Translations under genes and position numbers: made by a program
Source of the DNA: Actinomycetales bacterium
GTDB lineage: Bacteria; Actinomycetota; Actinomycetes; Actinomycetales; Actinomycetaceae
DNA length: 12,551 nucleotides
Reading direction: 5' to 3'
Assembly: GCA_012513625.1 (NCBI GenBank)
Contig: JAAZBW010000201.1
Coordinates: forward strand, 1 to 12,551
The notes under the pieces: generated by a model
Told to the model about the DNA's origin: nothing
Database searches by the model: none
The model's input: the letters and a program-made list of their open reading frames with translations, nothing else
Shown: positions 6,943 through 12,399 of the stretch, in pieces
Layout: each line of letters starts with the position of its first letter
How positions within the stretch are numbered: position 1 is the stretch's first letter

Positions 6943-8199
6943 TCAGGGTCTGATGTGTGTGGAATCGGTTCCAGTAAGTGCCACTTTACGACGGTTGGCA
7001 TACCCCGCGAAGGGACGTACGTCCCGAGATCTGGAATCGTTCTCAGGGCGGTCACGCCAGTCCTCCACCAATCGGTCCAGTGCGCCATACTCCAACTGCT
7101 CCAGGAACACCTGCGCGTAGTGCCGCGGGATCATCAGCACCGGCCCGTCCGTTCCGTCCGTCCACCGGCACCGCCACGCCACCGCAGCCCACGTGGCCAC
7201 CTCGGGCACAGCAGTCCCCCATGGCCGTTCACGTCTCCCCAGATCGACGACGGCTGAACTCGCCACCGCAGCCGCCGCACCATCGTCGTGGCTCGGGGTT
7301 CGTCCAAGGACGCGCGCGGCGAGCCGCTCAATCACCGGCGCCACGGCCTCGACCGCGCCGCCCGACCGTCCACTGTTACCGGGCCCGACCTTCCTACCTG
7401 GCTCTATCCGGCCCGGCCCCACCACCCGGCCCACCCCCACCACCCGGCCCACCCCCGCACCCTGCGGCAGGATGAAGAACCCGAACCCCTCCCGAGCTGG
7501 CGCCACCGGGGTGGTGAGGTCGGAGCCAAGGAGGCGTCGTCGTCGGGAGAACTCGACGAGACCCACGAGTGCGGCCAGGCTTGCCTCCGCGCGGGGCGCG
7601 TCCTGGAACCCGGTTCCCACCTCGAGGCGGCCGAGACGGGGCCGAACGAGGATGCCTGCCGACTCCGGGGCGTCCGCGAGCGCGAGCAGCGCGGCGCCGT
7701 GTCGGGAGGCGAGCCGGCGGGCCGTGCCGACCACCGCGCGATCGGGCGCGGCGAGGTTGAGGAGGGTGGAGAAACCCTCAGGCCGGGCGCCGGGGAGGTG
7801 CTCCGCGAGCGCGGCTGCCAGCCAATCGCGGCCCCGCTCGAGGAGGAGCATGGCGGCGCGCGGGGCGTGCGGTCCGAGCGGGATGGGCGGGCTGATGAGT
7901 TCGGCCTCCCAGCCGTCGGCGGTGAGGGCCACGCCGCAGGGAAGGTGCACGGCGTTGGGGTCGGAGGGGTGGAGGCGGGGCAGGCCTGCGGTGAGGGTAC
8001 GGATGACCGTCCGGAAGTCGAACGGCGCGCCATCGCGCAGCACGCGGAACTCCCATTCGAGGCCCAGCACGCGCGGACGCGGAACGGGCCCGAGGGCGCG
8101 TGCGAGCGGATCGCGGAGGGCGTCGAGCTGCCAGGCGAGCCACTCCGAGCCGGAGACCGGCCTTGCGGGGGACGCCACCCCAGCGCTGGGTGGCGCCAC
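6943..8199 (-). CDS. Putative carboxylate-amine ligase/amidoligase-like protein (GCS2-like fold), uncertain
   Basis: A 418-residue soluble protein that I do not recognise firmly. Its first half follows the pattern of the glutamate-cysteine ligase/amidoligase superfamily, whose members join carboxylates to amines using ATP. It has GLEWEF at 46-51 (the metal-binding G-x-E-x-E strand), DGWEAELISPP at 95-105, GFSTLLNL at 142-149 (relatives often read STHxN) and RPRLGRLEV at 186-194, followed by a helix APRAEASLAALVGLVEF. Leu stands where a His is usual, so activity is not assured. Residues about 246-282 are a Gly/Val/Arg-rich insertion coded by an 18-bp tandem repeat. The last 30 or so residues overlap the promoter region of the lyase operon and look unconserved. 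The GTG start (8199) lies 2 bases after the stop of a small upstream gene, suggesting translational coupling, but no clear ribosome site is visible. The true start could be a little downstream. Confidence 0.6.
   Translation of the reverse strand: MAPPSAGVASPARPVSGSEWLAWQLDALRDPLARALGPVPRPRVLGLEWEFRVLRDGAPFDFRTVIRTLTAGLPRLHPSDPNAVHLPCGVALTADGWEAELISPPIPLGPHAPRAAMLLLERGRDWLAAALAEHLPGARPEGFSTLLNLAAPDRAVVGTARRLASRHGAALLALADAPESAGILVRPRLGRLEVGTGFQDAPRAEASLAALVGLVEFSRRRRLLGSDLTTPVAPAREGFGFFILPQGAGVGRVVGVGRVVGPGRIEPGRKVGPGNSGRSGGAVEAVAPVIERLAARVLGRTPSHDDGAAAAVASSAVVDLGRRERPWGTAVPEVATWAAVAWRCRWTDGTDGPVLMIPRHYAQVFLEQLEYGALDRLVEDWRDRPENDSRSRDVRPFAGYANRRKVALTGTDSTHIRP
6960..6973. promoter_or_regulatory. 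Candidate LacI operator 2, just downstream of the predicted transcription start
   Basis: TGGAATCGGTTCCA is a 14-bp palindrome with a single mismatched base pair and a central CG. It is the same sequence as operator 1 at 11 of 12 core positions, with its centre 56 bp away. If the promoter called at 6983-7011 is right, this site covers roughly +3 to +16, the classical position for repression by LacI-type proteins. Confidence 0.65.
6983..7011 (-). promoter_or_regulatory. Candidate promoter of the lyase-transporter-aldolase-lacI operon
   Basis: On the minus strand a good -10 box, TAAAGT (plus-strand positions 6983-6988), sits 17 bases downstream of a weak -35, TTCGCG (7006-7011). The predicted start near 6976 would leave a leader of about 120 bases before the lyase ATG. 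The -35 is poor, which would fit a need for an activator at the adjoining palindrome (7012-7025). The call rests on a box match plus the positions of the operators. Confidence 0.4.
7012..7025. promoter_or_regulatory. Perfect 14-bp palindrome GGGACGTACGTCCC next to the predicted -35
   Basis: GGGACGTACGTCCC is exactly self-complementary over 14 bases. It differs in sequence from the three TGGAATCG-type sites. It abuts the predicted -35 box, a position typical of class II activators. It falls inside the last codons of the amidoligase-like gene, so it may serve a second regulator or be coincidental. Confidence 0.4.
7032..7045. promoter_or_regulatory. Candidate LacI operator 3 (one intact half-site)
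   Basis: TGGAATCGTTCTCA has a perfect left half (TGGAATC) of the operator motif seen at 6905 and 6960, but a degraded right half (4 of 7 bases agree). Its centre is 72 bp from operator 2 and 128 bp from operator 1, compatible with an auxiliary looping site upstream of the promoter. Confidence 0.35.
7420..7455. repeat. Two exact tandem copies of an 18-bp GC-rich repeat
   Basis: CACCACCCGGCCCACCCC occurs twice back to back (7420-7437 and 7438-7455), with partial copies at the flanks. Read in the minus-strand gene it encodes GVGRVV twice. The 18-base period keeps the frame, so copy number could change without breaking the protein. Confidence 0.9.
8173..8195. other. Stem-loop at the junction of the small ORF and the amidoligase-like gene
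   Basis: Arms CGCCACCC (8173-8180) and GGGTGGCG (8188-8195) pair perfectly around a 7-base loop. On the minus strand the hairpin lies immediately after the small gene's stop (8202) and inside the first codons of the next frame. It could be a terminator without a T-run, or a structure that masks the initiation region and makes translation of the second gene depend on the first. Confidence 0.5.
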
Positions 8200-8201
8200 A
8201 G

Positions 8202-8456
8202 CTAGGCGGAGGGGCCCGCGGGCGGATCCTCGCCGAGTGCCGGCTCGCCAGAACCTTCCCCGTCCGCGGCCTCTGCGTTCCGGCGCATCTTCTCCTGGCC
8301 CACCGCGATCGCCGCGTCGGCGCCCTTGTCGATCACCTTGTCCCGGGCGTGTCTACGGCCTGCGCGGCGGTGTCCCCCACCGCCACGGCCACGTTCGCCG
8401 CCGGACCCTCTGAGGCGGCTACCGCCGCGGCCCCACCCCCCGGGATACTCAGTCAT
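8202..8456 (-). CDS. Small Ala/Asp/Lys-rich helical protein, probably carrying two compensating frameshifts
   Basis: An open frame of 84 codons from ATG 8456 to TAG 8202. The C-terminal half reads like a real amphipathic helix (RDKVIDKGADAAIAVGQEKM, then an acidic tail ending PPAGPSA). The middle, about residues 8-38, is a Gly/Arg-rich stretch that looks out of frame. The next frame over reads AAAVAASEGPAANVAVAVGD and then TAAQAVDT there, with more GC-rich third positions (about 84 versus 68 percent by my count). A frame change inside the C6 run at 8436-8441 and a second one near 8345-8351 would give one continuous product of about 83 residues, starting MTEYPGGG. The composition recalls small MT0933-antitoxin or CsbD-like proteins, but I cannot assign a family. 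The gene ends 2 bases before the amidoligase-like GTG. Slippage, sequencing error or decay are all possible. No clear ribosome site is seen. Confidence 0.4.
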   Translation of the reverse strand: MTEYPGGWGRGGSRLRGSGGERGRGGGGHRRAGRRHARDKVIDKGADAAIAVGQEKMRRNAEAADGEGSGEPALGEDPPAGPSA

Positions 8457-8493
8457 TCGCGCGGAGCACCGCGCCGTCCACCTGGAGGCTCCA

Positions 8494-9453
8494 ATGGCGG
8501 GGAGAGGGGTGCCGGACCCGGGGAGGCCGGGGATCTGGAATCACGTAGATGCCGCGCGCCTGCGCGAGGTCGAGCGCGATCCACTCACCGGCAGGCGCAT
8601 GCGCGACGAGGTCAAGCGGCGGGAAGAGGCGGCCCAGCCTGCCGCTCCCGACGCCGCGCCCGGTCCGCCCCGTCCGATGCCACTGTCCGCACGGACGACG
8701 ACGGCTCCCAGTCCGCCCCGTCCGATGCCACCGTCCGCACGGACGACGACGGCGCCCAGTCCGCCGGTGGTCCCGCCGCCCTCGCGTGCCACGTCCTCCC
8801 CGACGCCCCTACCGTCATTTCCGACGCCCCGGCCGCGTTGGGTGCCGGTTGCGGCGGGGGCTGCGGTGCTCCCCGTCGCGGCGGGCGTGACGGTCTGGGC
8901 CACGGGCCTCCTTGGCGGTCCCTCGCCCGCACAACCGGCGGCGTCGCCGTCGCCGACCGTGTCCGCTGCCGCGCCGAGGTCAACCGAGGCAGAGACCAGC
9001 GCTGCCTCCGAACCCACGACGGAGGCCGTCGAGCCAACGGCCGAGGCGGCCCCGGAGTGGGAGCAACGGACCTACAGCGGTACGTACACGGTCACTACCG
9101 GCTATGCCAACTCGGGCAGCACAGTGGAATCGGGTGAGGATTCCCTCTGGATGGGATGCCTGGCCGACCAGTGCTCGTTATTGAACTGGGACATACCGGC
9201 GTCCATCATCAGCGAGGAGTTCGTGGTGCCGATGCCCAGCGGCACTGCGGACATCTCGCACCCGCTGCGGGGAGATCCGTGCGCCGGAGGCGCCGAGGCG
9301 CTCTCTGCATACACCCTTCAAGTCCAGATGACCGACACGAGCATCGTGGTGAACATGGACAGCGAGGGGTGGGAGGTGGAGTGCTCGGGTGAATACACCC
9401 ACTCGAGCGCTACCTTCCAGACCGTCGTCTTCGAGGGGATGCGGGTGCCGTAG
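8494..9453 (+). CDS. Single-pass membrane protein with Pro-rich cytoplasmic region and Cys-containing extracellular domain
   Basis: A 319-residue protein of unknown function. ATG 8494 was chosen because TGGAGG lies 5 bases upstream and the longer in-frame extension is Arg/Pro-rich shadow sequence. Residues 1-47 are charged (AARLREVERDPLTGRRMRDE). Residues 48-115 are Pro/Ser/Thr/Ala-rich and contain a 16-residue tandem repeat (SPPRPMPPSARTTTAP-like). Residues 116-141 form one hydrophobic helix (WVPVAAGAAVLPVAAGVTVW). A Ser/Thr/Glu linker follows to about 188, then a mostly beta domain at 190-319 with four cysteines (C222, C227, C263, C297) that could form two disulfides. There is no signal peptide, so the expected topology is N-terminus in, C-terminal domain out. 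The architecture matches many actinobacterial surface proteins of unknown role, with no enzyme motif visible. It is transcribed away from the small minus-strand ORF, only 37 bases separating the two starts, so their promoters must overlap or lie within the genes. Confidence 0.82.
   Translation: MAGRGVPDPGRPGIWNHVDAARLREVERDPLTGRRMRDEVKRREEAAQPAAPDAAPGPPRPMPLSARTTTAPSPPRPMPPSARTTTAPSPPVVPPPSRATSSPTPLPSFPTPRPRWVPVAAGAAVLPVAAGVTVWATGLLGGPSPAQPAASPSPTVSAAAPRSTEAETSAASEPTTEAVEPTAEAAPEWEQRTYSGTYTVTTGYANSGSTVESGEDSLWMGCLADQCSLLNWDIPASIISEEFVVPMPSGTADISHPLRGDPCAGGAEALSAYTLQVQMTDTSIVVNMDSEGWEVECSGEYTHSSATFQTVVFEGMRVP
8659..8766. repeat. 48-bp tandem repeat, two copies plus 12 bases, inside the membrane-protein gene
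   Basis: Unit one (8659-8706) and unit two (8707-8754) differ at only a few bases, and a third copy stops after 12 bases (8755-8766). Each unit encodes 16 residues of the Pro-rich cytoplasmic region (core PPRPMPxSARTTTAP). The period is a multiple of three, so the number of units can change while the frame is kept. Confidence 0.93.
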
Positions 9454-9659
9454 CGGGCGCGGGCCGGCCGCCTCTCGCCGACCCAACCCCAGCCCAACCT
9501 GACCACCCCACCCCCGCTCGCCGGCTTCTACCCGACCCCGCCGATTCGGTGGGCCGTCGTCGAGCGGTCCGGGAGACGTCGTCGGAGATTGAGGCAGCCA
9601 AAAGGTGACGGCTGTGGAGAACCGAACCGGGCGCCGTCGGGGTGGGCGAGGATCCGGGC

Positions 9660-10637
9660 ATGGGCAACGAAGTGCTGGCTCTCCCCGTCTCGCTGAGGGG
9701 CAGGGTGTTCACGGTGGAGGCGGCGGTGGCCGCGGGGGTGAAACGGGGCGGACTGTATCGAAGATCGGACGTGAAGCAGGTAGCGCGGGGGCTGCACGCG
9801 CCGCTGGAGCTGGAGGTGAACCCAGGAATCATCGCGGGCGCCCTGTGCCGTCAGTTCCCGCAAGCATGGGTGTCGCATGCGTCCGCGGCGGATCTGCACG
9901 GGATCGAACTCGCGGAGGAGTTGCACTCCCCGGTGCCGCACCTGACGGTGCGGACGGCGAGGGACCTGGTGCGACGTAGCGGGGTTGAGTGCGTGGTGGA
10001 CCCGTTCCTGGGGGTGGGGGTCACGAGTCTGTCCGGCGTTTCGGTGTCCGCGCCGGAGAGGATATGGATGGAGCTCGCTGCGCCGATCTCGCAGCGACGG
10101 GCGGTGAGGTTGGGCGACCACCTGGTGCGGGTGCCGCGGGAGAAGTTCGAAGGGCGCTCGACACCGTACGTGCAGGTGGCGCAGTTGCACGCGGCCGTTG
10201 CGGAACTGTCGGAGGCTATGGAGGGGCCCCTTCCGCGGACTGCGTCAATGCAGGAGTGGGAGCGGCGACGGCAGGTGCTCTGCAATCTGCAGGCCGCGGT
10301 TGGGCTGGTCCGAGTGGGCGCCGACTCGGGGCCGGAGACCGACCTGCGGCTCGCCATCGGGCGGGCGGGATTGCCCGAGCCGGAGCTGCAGATCGCGCTC
10401 ATGGAGGATGGCCGGATCCTCTCGACGGCGGATCTCGGCTACTCGGGGCGGAAAATCGCCATCCACTACGACGGAAGCCCACACCTCTCCGCCGATGGGC
10501 ACATGCGTGACATGTCCCGTGACAACGGCTTCATCTCGGCCGGGTGGACCAACCTCCGGTTCGGGCTCCGGGACTACCGCGAGGGTTTCCGGACGGCAGT
10601 TGGCCAGATCCGGGCTGCGATCGAGAGGCGTTTCTGA
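9660..10637 (+). CDS. AbiEi-antitoxin-like/DUF559 (Vsr-type nuclease fold) protein
   Basis: A 325-residue protein of a kind very common in Actinomycetota. ATG 9660 was chosen because GAGGA lies 7 bases upstream; an in-frame GTG at 9642 is the alternative. The N-terminal third (FTVEAAVAAGVKRGGLYRRS, then VARGLHAP) resembles the winged-helix start of AbiEi-type antitoxin proteins. The middle (AWVSHASAADLHGI, LTVRTARDLVR, ERIWMELA) follows the same architecture. The C-terminal region from 222 has the DUF559/Vsr-like pattern: PETDLR at 225-230, ADLGY at 257-261, KIAIHYDGSPH at 265-275, R283-D284, R287-D288 and GWTNLRF at 295-301. The residue before YDG is His269, where relatives most often have Glu, so nuclease activity may be lost or altered. 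No AbiEii-type nucleotidyltransferase toxin lies next to it, so a complete AbiE system is not supported. It begins 206 bases after the membrane-protein gene; I see no gene in that gap. Confidence 0.82.
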   Translation: MGNEVLALPVSLRGRVFTVEAAVAAGVKRGGLYRRSDVKQVARGLHAPLELEVNPGIIAGALCRQFPQAWVSHASAADLHGIELAEELHSPVPHLTVRTARDLVRRSGVECVVDPFLGVGVTSLSGVSVSAPERIWMELAAPISQRRAVRLGDHLVRVPREKFEGRSTPYVQVAQLHAAVAELSEAMEGPLPRTASMQEWERRRQVLCNLQAAVGLVRVGADSGPETDLRLAIGRAGLPEPELQIALMEDGRILSTADLGYSGRKIAIHYDGSPHLSADGHMRDMSRDNGFISAGWTNLRFGLRDYREGFRTAVGQIRAAIERRF

Positions 10638-10643
10638 GCTGCG

Positions 10644-10690
10644 GGGCGTTTGGGGCGGCGTTTGCCGCCGGTTCGAGGCGTGCAACGCCC
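10644..10690 (+). terminator. Nested stem-loop just after the DUF559-type gene, possible terminator
   Basis: An outer stem GGGCGTT (10644-10650) with AACGCCC (10684-10690) encloses an inner hairpin GGCGGC-GTTT-GCCGCC (10654-10669). The structure begins 7 bases after the stop codon at 10637. There is no T-run, so it may be a factor-assisted terminator or a 3'-end stabiliser. The two 50-bp repeats follow directly. Confidence 0.4.
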
Positions 10691-10700
10691 GGGGCGCCGG

Positions 10701-10750
10701 ACAAGTTGTGAAGCTAACGGCCGATTGACAAGCAGCGACGCTGTTTGTCC
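10701..10750 (+). repeat. 50-bp direct repeat, copy 1, with terminal hairpin
   Basis: It starts ACAAGTTGTGAAGCTAACGG and ends CGCTGTTTGTCC. Forty of 50 positions agree with copy 2 at 10794. The second half can form a stem: 11 pairs between GACAAGCAGCG and CGCTGTTTGTC including one G-T wobble, although the innermost pairs would open in a real loop. The first half contains the conserved block GTGAAGCTAA. It resembles an intergenic repeat or a small structured RNA rather than coding sequence. Confidence 0.75.
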
Positions 10751-10793
10751 GTGCCAGCGGGACAGGAGAGTACCAGTGGGGCGGATGTGACAG

Positions 10794-10843
10794 ACAAGTC
10801 GTGAAGCTAAGGGCTCTTGGACGAATAGCGTCGCTGTTTGTCC
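10794..10843 (+). repeat. 50-bp direct repeat, copy 2, with terminal hairpin
   Basis: It starts ACAAGTCGTGAAGCTAAGGG and ends CGCTGTTTGTCC, exactly 93 bases after copy 1. Its stem has 12 pairs (GGACGAATAGCG with CGCTGTTTGTCC), two of them G-T or T-G wobbles. The changes from copy 1 in the left arm keep pairing with the unchanged right arm when read as plus-strand RNA. This is weak but real evidence of selection on RNA structure. Confidence 0.75.
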
Positions 10844-10875
10844 GGGCGGGCGGCCCCGGGGCGGGCAGAGAGCAC

Positions 10876-10908
10876 GGCGGCCGGGCAGGGTTCCCCCACC
10901 CGGCCGCC
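10876..10908 (-). terminator. GC-rich terminator-like hairpin downstream of fumC
   Basis: A perfect 10-bp stem (GGCGGCCGGG at 10876-10885 and CCCGGCCGCC at 10899-10908) with a 13-base loop starts 21 bases after the fumC stop codon. No clear T-run follows, which is common for terminator-like hairpins in high-GC actinobacteria. It may also stop transcription arriving from the plus-strand side. Confidence 0.65.
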
Positions 10909-10929
10909 TGAACCAGACGCCGCCAGCCC

Positions 10930-12324
10930 CTATGCCCCCTTGGGGTGCGTCATCGACGCCACGTCCAGCGCTTCGTCCATCTGCTCCTCGGTGAGCTCGC
11001 CGCGCTCCACGTAGCCGAGTGCGATCACGGCCTCACGCACCGTGAGGTCCTCCGCCACCGAGTGCTTGGCGATCTTGGCGGCGGCCTCGTAGCCGATCAA
11101 CCGGTTGAGCGGGGTCACGATCGAGGGCGAGGACTCCGCAAACCGGCGGCACGCCTCCACGTGGGCCACCGCACCGTCCACCACCTTCTCGGCCAGCACG
11201 CGGGAGACGTTGCCCGTGATCTCGATGGACTCGAGCAGGTTACGCGCCATGACCGGCAGCATCACCAGCAGGTCGAAGTTGCCCTGCGCACCCGCGAATG
11301 CAATGGCGGCGTCGTTACCGATCACCTGTGCGGCCACCATGATCACGGCCTCCGGCACCACCGGGTTGACCTTCCCCGGCATGATGGAGGATCCCGGCTG
11401 CAGGTCCGGCAGCGCGAGCTCTCCGAGGCCGGTGCGTGGGCCGGAGCCCATCCAGCGGAGGTCGTTCGCGATCTTCACGAGCGAGACCGCCACGGTCCGC
11501 AGCGCCCCCGAGGTCTCCACCAGGGAGTCCTGCGCGGCCTGCGCCTCGAAGTGGTTCGCGGCCTCGGTGAACGGCAGGCCGGTGTGCTCGGCCACGAGTT
11601 GGATCACGCGCTGCGAGAAGCCGGCGGGAGTGTTGATGCCGGTTCCCACGGCAGTGCCGCCGAGCGGAAGTTCCGCGAGCCGGGGCAGCGTGTCCTTCAC
11701 CCGGGCAATGCCGTAGCGAATCTGCTGCGCGTAGCCGGAGAACTCCTGGCCCAGCATGATCGGCGTGGCGTCCATCAGGTGGGTGCGGCCGGACTTGACC
11801 ACGTCCTTCCACTCCTCGGTCTTCGCCTCAAGGGAGGCGAGCAGGATCTCAAGTTGCGGGAGGAGGTCCTCCACCACGGCGCCCACGGCGGCGATGTGGA
11901 TCGAGGAGGGGAACACGTCGTTCGAGGACTGGGAGGCGTTGACGTGGTCGTTGGGGTGGACTGTGCCACCCCTGACCTCGGAAGCGAGCTTGGCCACCAC
12001 CTCGTTGGTGTTCATGTTGGACGAGGTGCCCGAGCCGGTCTGGAACACGTCCACCGGGAACTGCTCGTCGTGCGTGCCATCGATCACCTGTTGCGCCGCC
12101 ACGACGATCGCGTCCGAGACCTCCTGATCGATCACGCCGAGCTCACGGTTGGCGATGGCGGCCGCGCGCTTGATCTGGCCGAGCGCATGGATGTGGCGCG
12201 GGGACAGTCCCCTGCCGGAGATCGGGAAGTTCTCGACCGCGCGCTGGGTTTGCGCGCCGTACAGGGCGTCCGCGGGTACGCGGACCTCGCCCATGGTGTC
12301 GTGTTCGATGCGGTACTCGGTCAC
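10930..12324 (-). CDS. fumC: Class II fumarate hydratase (fumarase C)
   Basis: A 464-residue class II fumarase, which catalyses reversible hydration of fumarate to L-malate in the citric acid cycle; it is a cytoplasmic homotetramer with no iron-sulfur cluster. The full set of family motifs is present: YGAQTQRAVENFPIS near 22-36, GSGTSSNMNTNEV near 97-109, VNASQSSNDVFPS at 128-140, GRTHLMDATP at 179-188 and the signature loop GSSIMPGKVNP at 311-321 with the catalytic serine. The length is standard. The start is GTG 12324, with GGAGG a few bases upstream. The downstream hairpin at 10876-10908 probably ends the transcript. It lies 75 bases downstream of the guaB3-like gene on the same strand, so the two may share a transcript. 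Although it belongs to the same superfamily as the lyase at 5436, the motifs are clearly different, and this is the housekeeping enzyme. Confidence 0.97.
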   Translation of the reverse strand: MTEYRIEHDTMGEVRVPADALYGAQTQRAVENFPISGRGLSPRHIHALGQIKRAAAIANRELGVIDQEVSDAIVVAAQQVIDGTHDEQFPVDVFQTGSGTSSNMNTNEVVAKLASEVRGGTVHPNDHVNASQSSNDVFPSSIHIAAVGAVVEDLLPQLEILLASLEAKTEEWKDVVKSGRTHLMDATPIMLGQEFSGYAQQIRYGIARVKDTLPRLAELPLGGTAVGTGINTPAGFSQRVIQLVAEHTGLPFTEAANHFEAQAAQDSLVETSGALRTVAVSLVKIANDLRWMGSGPRTGLGELALPDLQPGSSIMPGKVNPVVPEAVIMVAAQVIGNDAAIAFAGAQGNFDLLVMLPVMARNLLESIEITGNVSRVLAEKVVDGAVAHVEACRRFAESSPSIVTPLNRLIGYEAAAKIAKHSVAEDLTVREAVIALGYVERGELTEEQMDEALDVASMTHPKGA

Positions 12325-12399
12325 TCTTCCTCCGTTGGTGGGTGGTTCTCGGTGTGGACGGGGTGCTGCAGGCGCAGTTTGGGTGACCGCGGTGCGGAT

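Noticed and set aside
7193..8413. A 406-codon plus-strand frame opposite the amidoligase-like gene
   Set aside because: It is Arg/Ser/Pro/Thr-rich low-complexity sequence with no recognisable motif. The minus-strand frame has structured motifs and sensible composition.
9660..10637. A complete AbiE toxin-antitoxin or other defence system
   Set aside because: No AbiEii nucleotidyltransferase, methylase, helicase or other effector adjoins the AbiEi/DUF559-type gene. The flanking genes are an unknown membrane protein and fumC.
10638..10690. Possible tRNA, because GGTTCGA (a T-loop-like string) occurs near a folded structure
   Set aside because: No 7-bp acceptor stem, D-arm or anticodon arm can be fitted around it, and the flanking bases do not form the 5-bp T-stem.
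10701..10843. The two 50-bp repeats as a CRISPR array or integron attC sites
   Set aside because: There are only two imperfect copies with a 43-base gap. No cas or integrase gene is present, the repeat identity of 80 percent is too low for CRISPR, and the core-site strings of attC (GTTRRRY with RYYYAAC) are not properly arranged.
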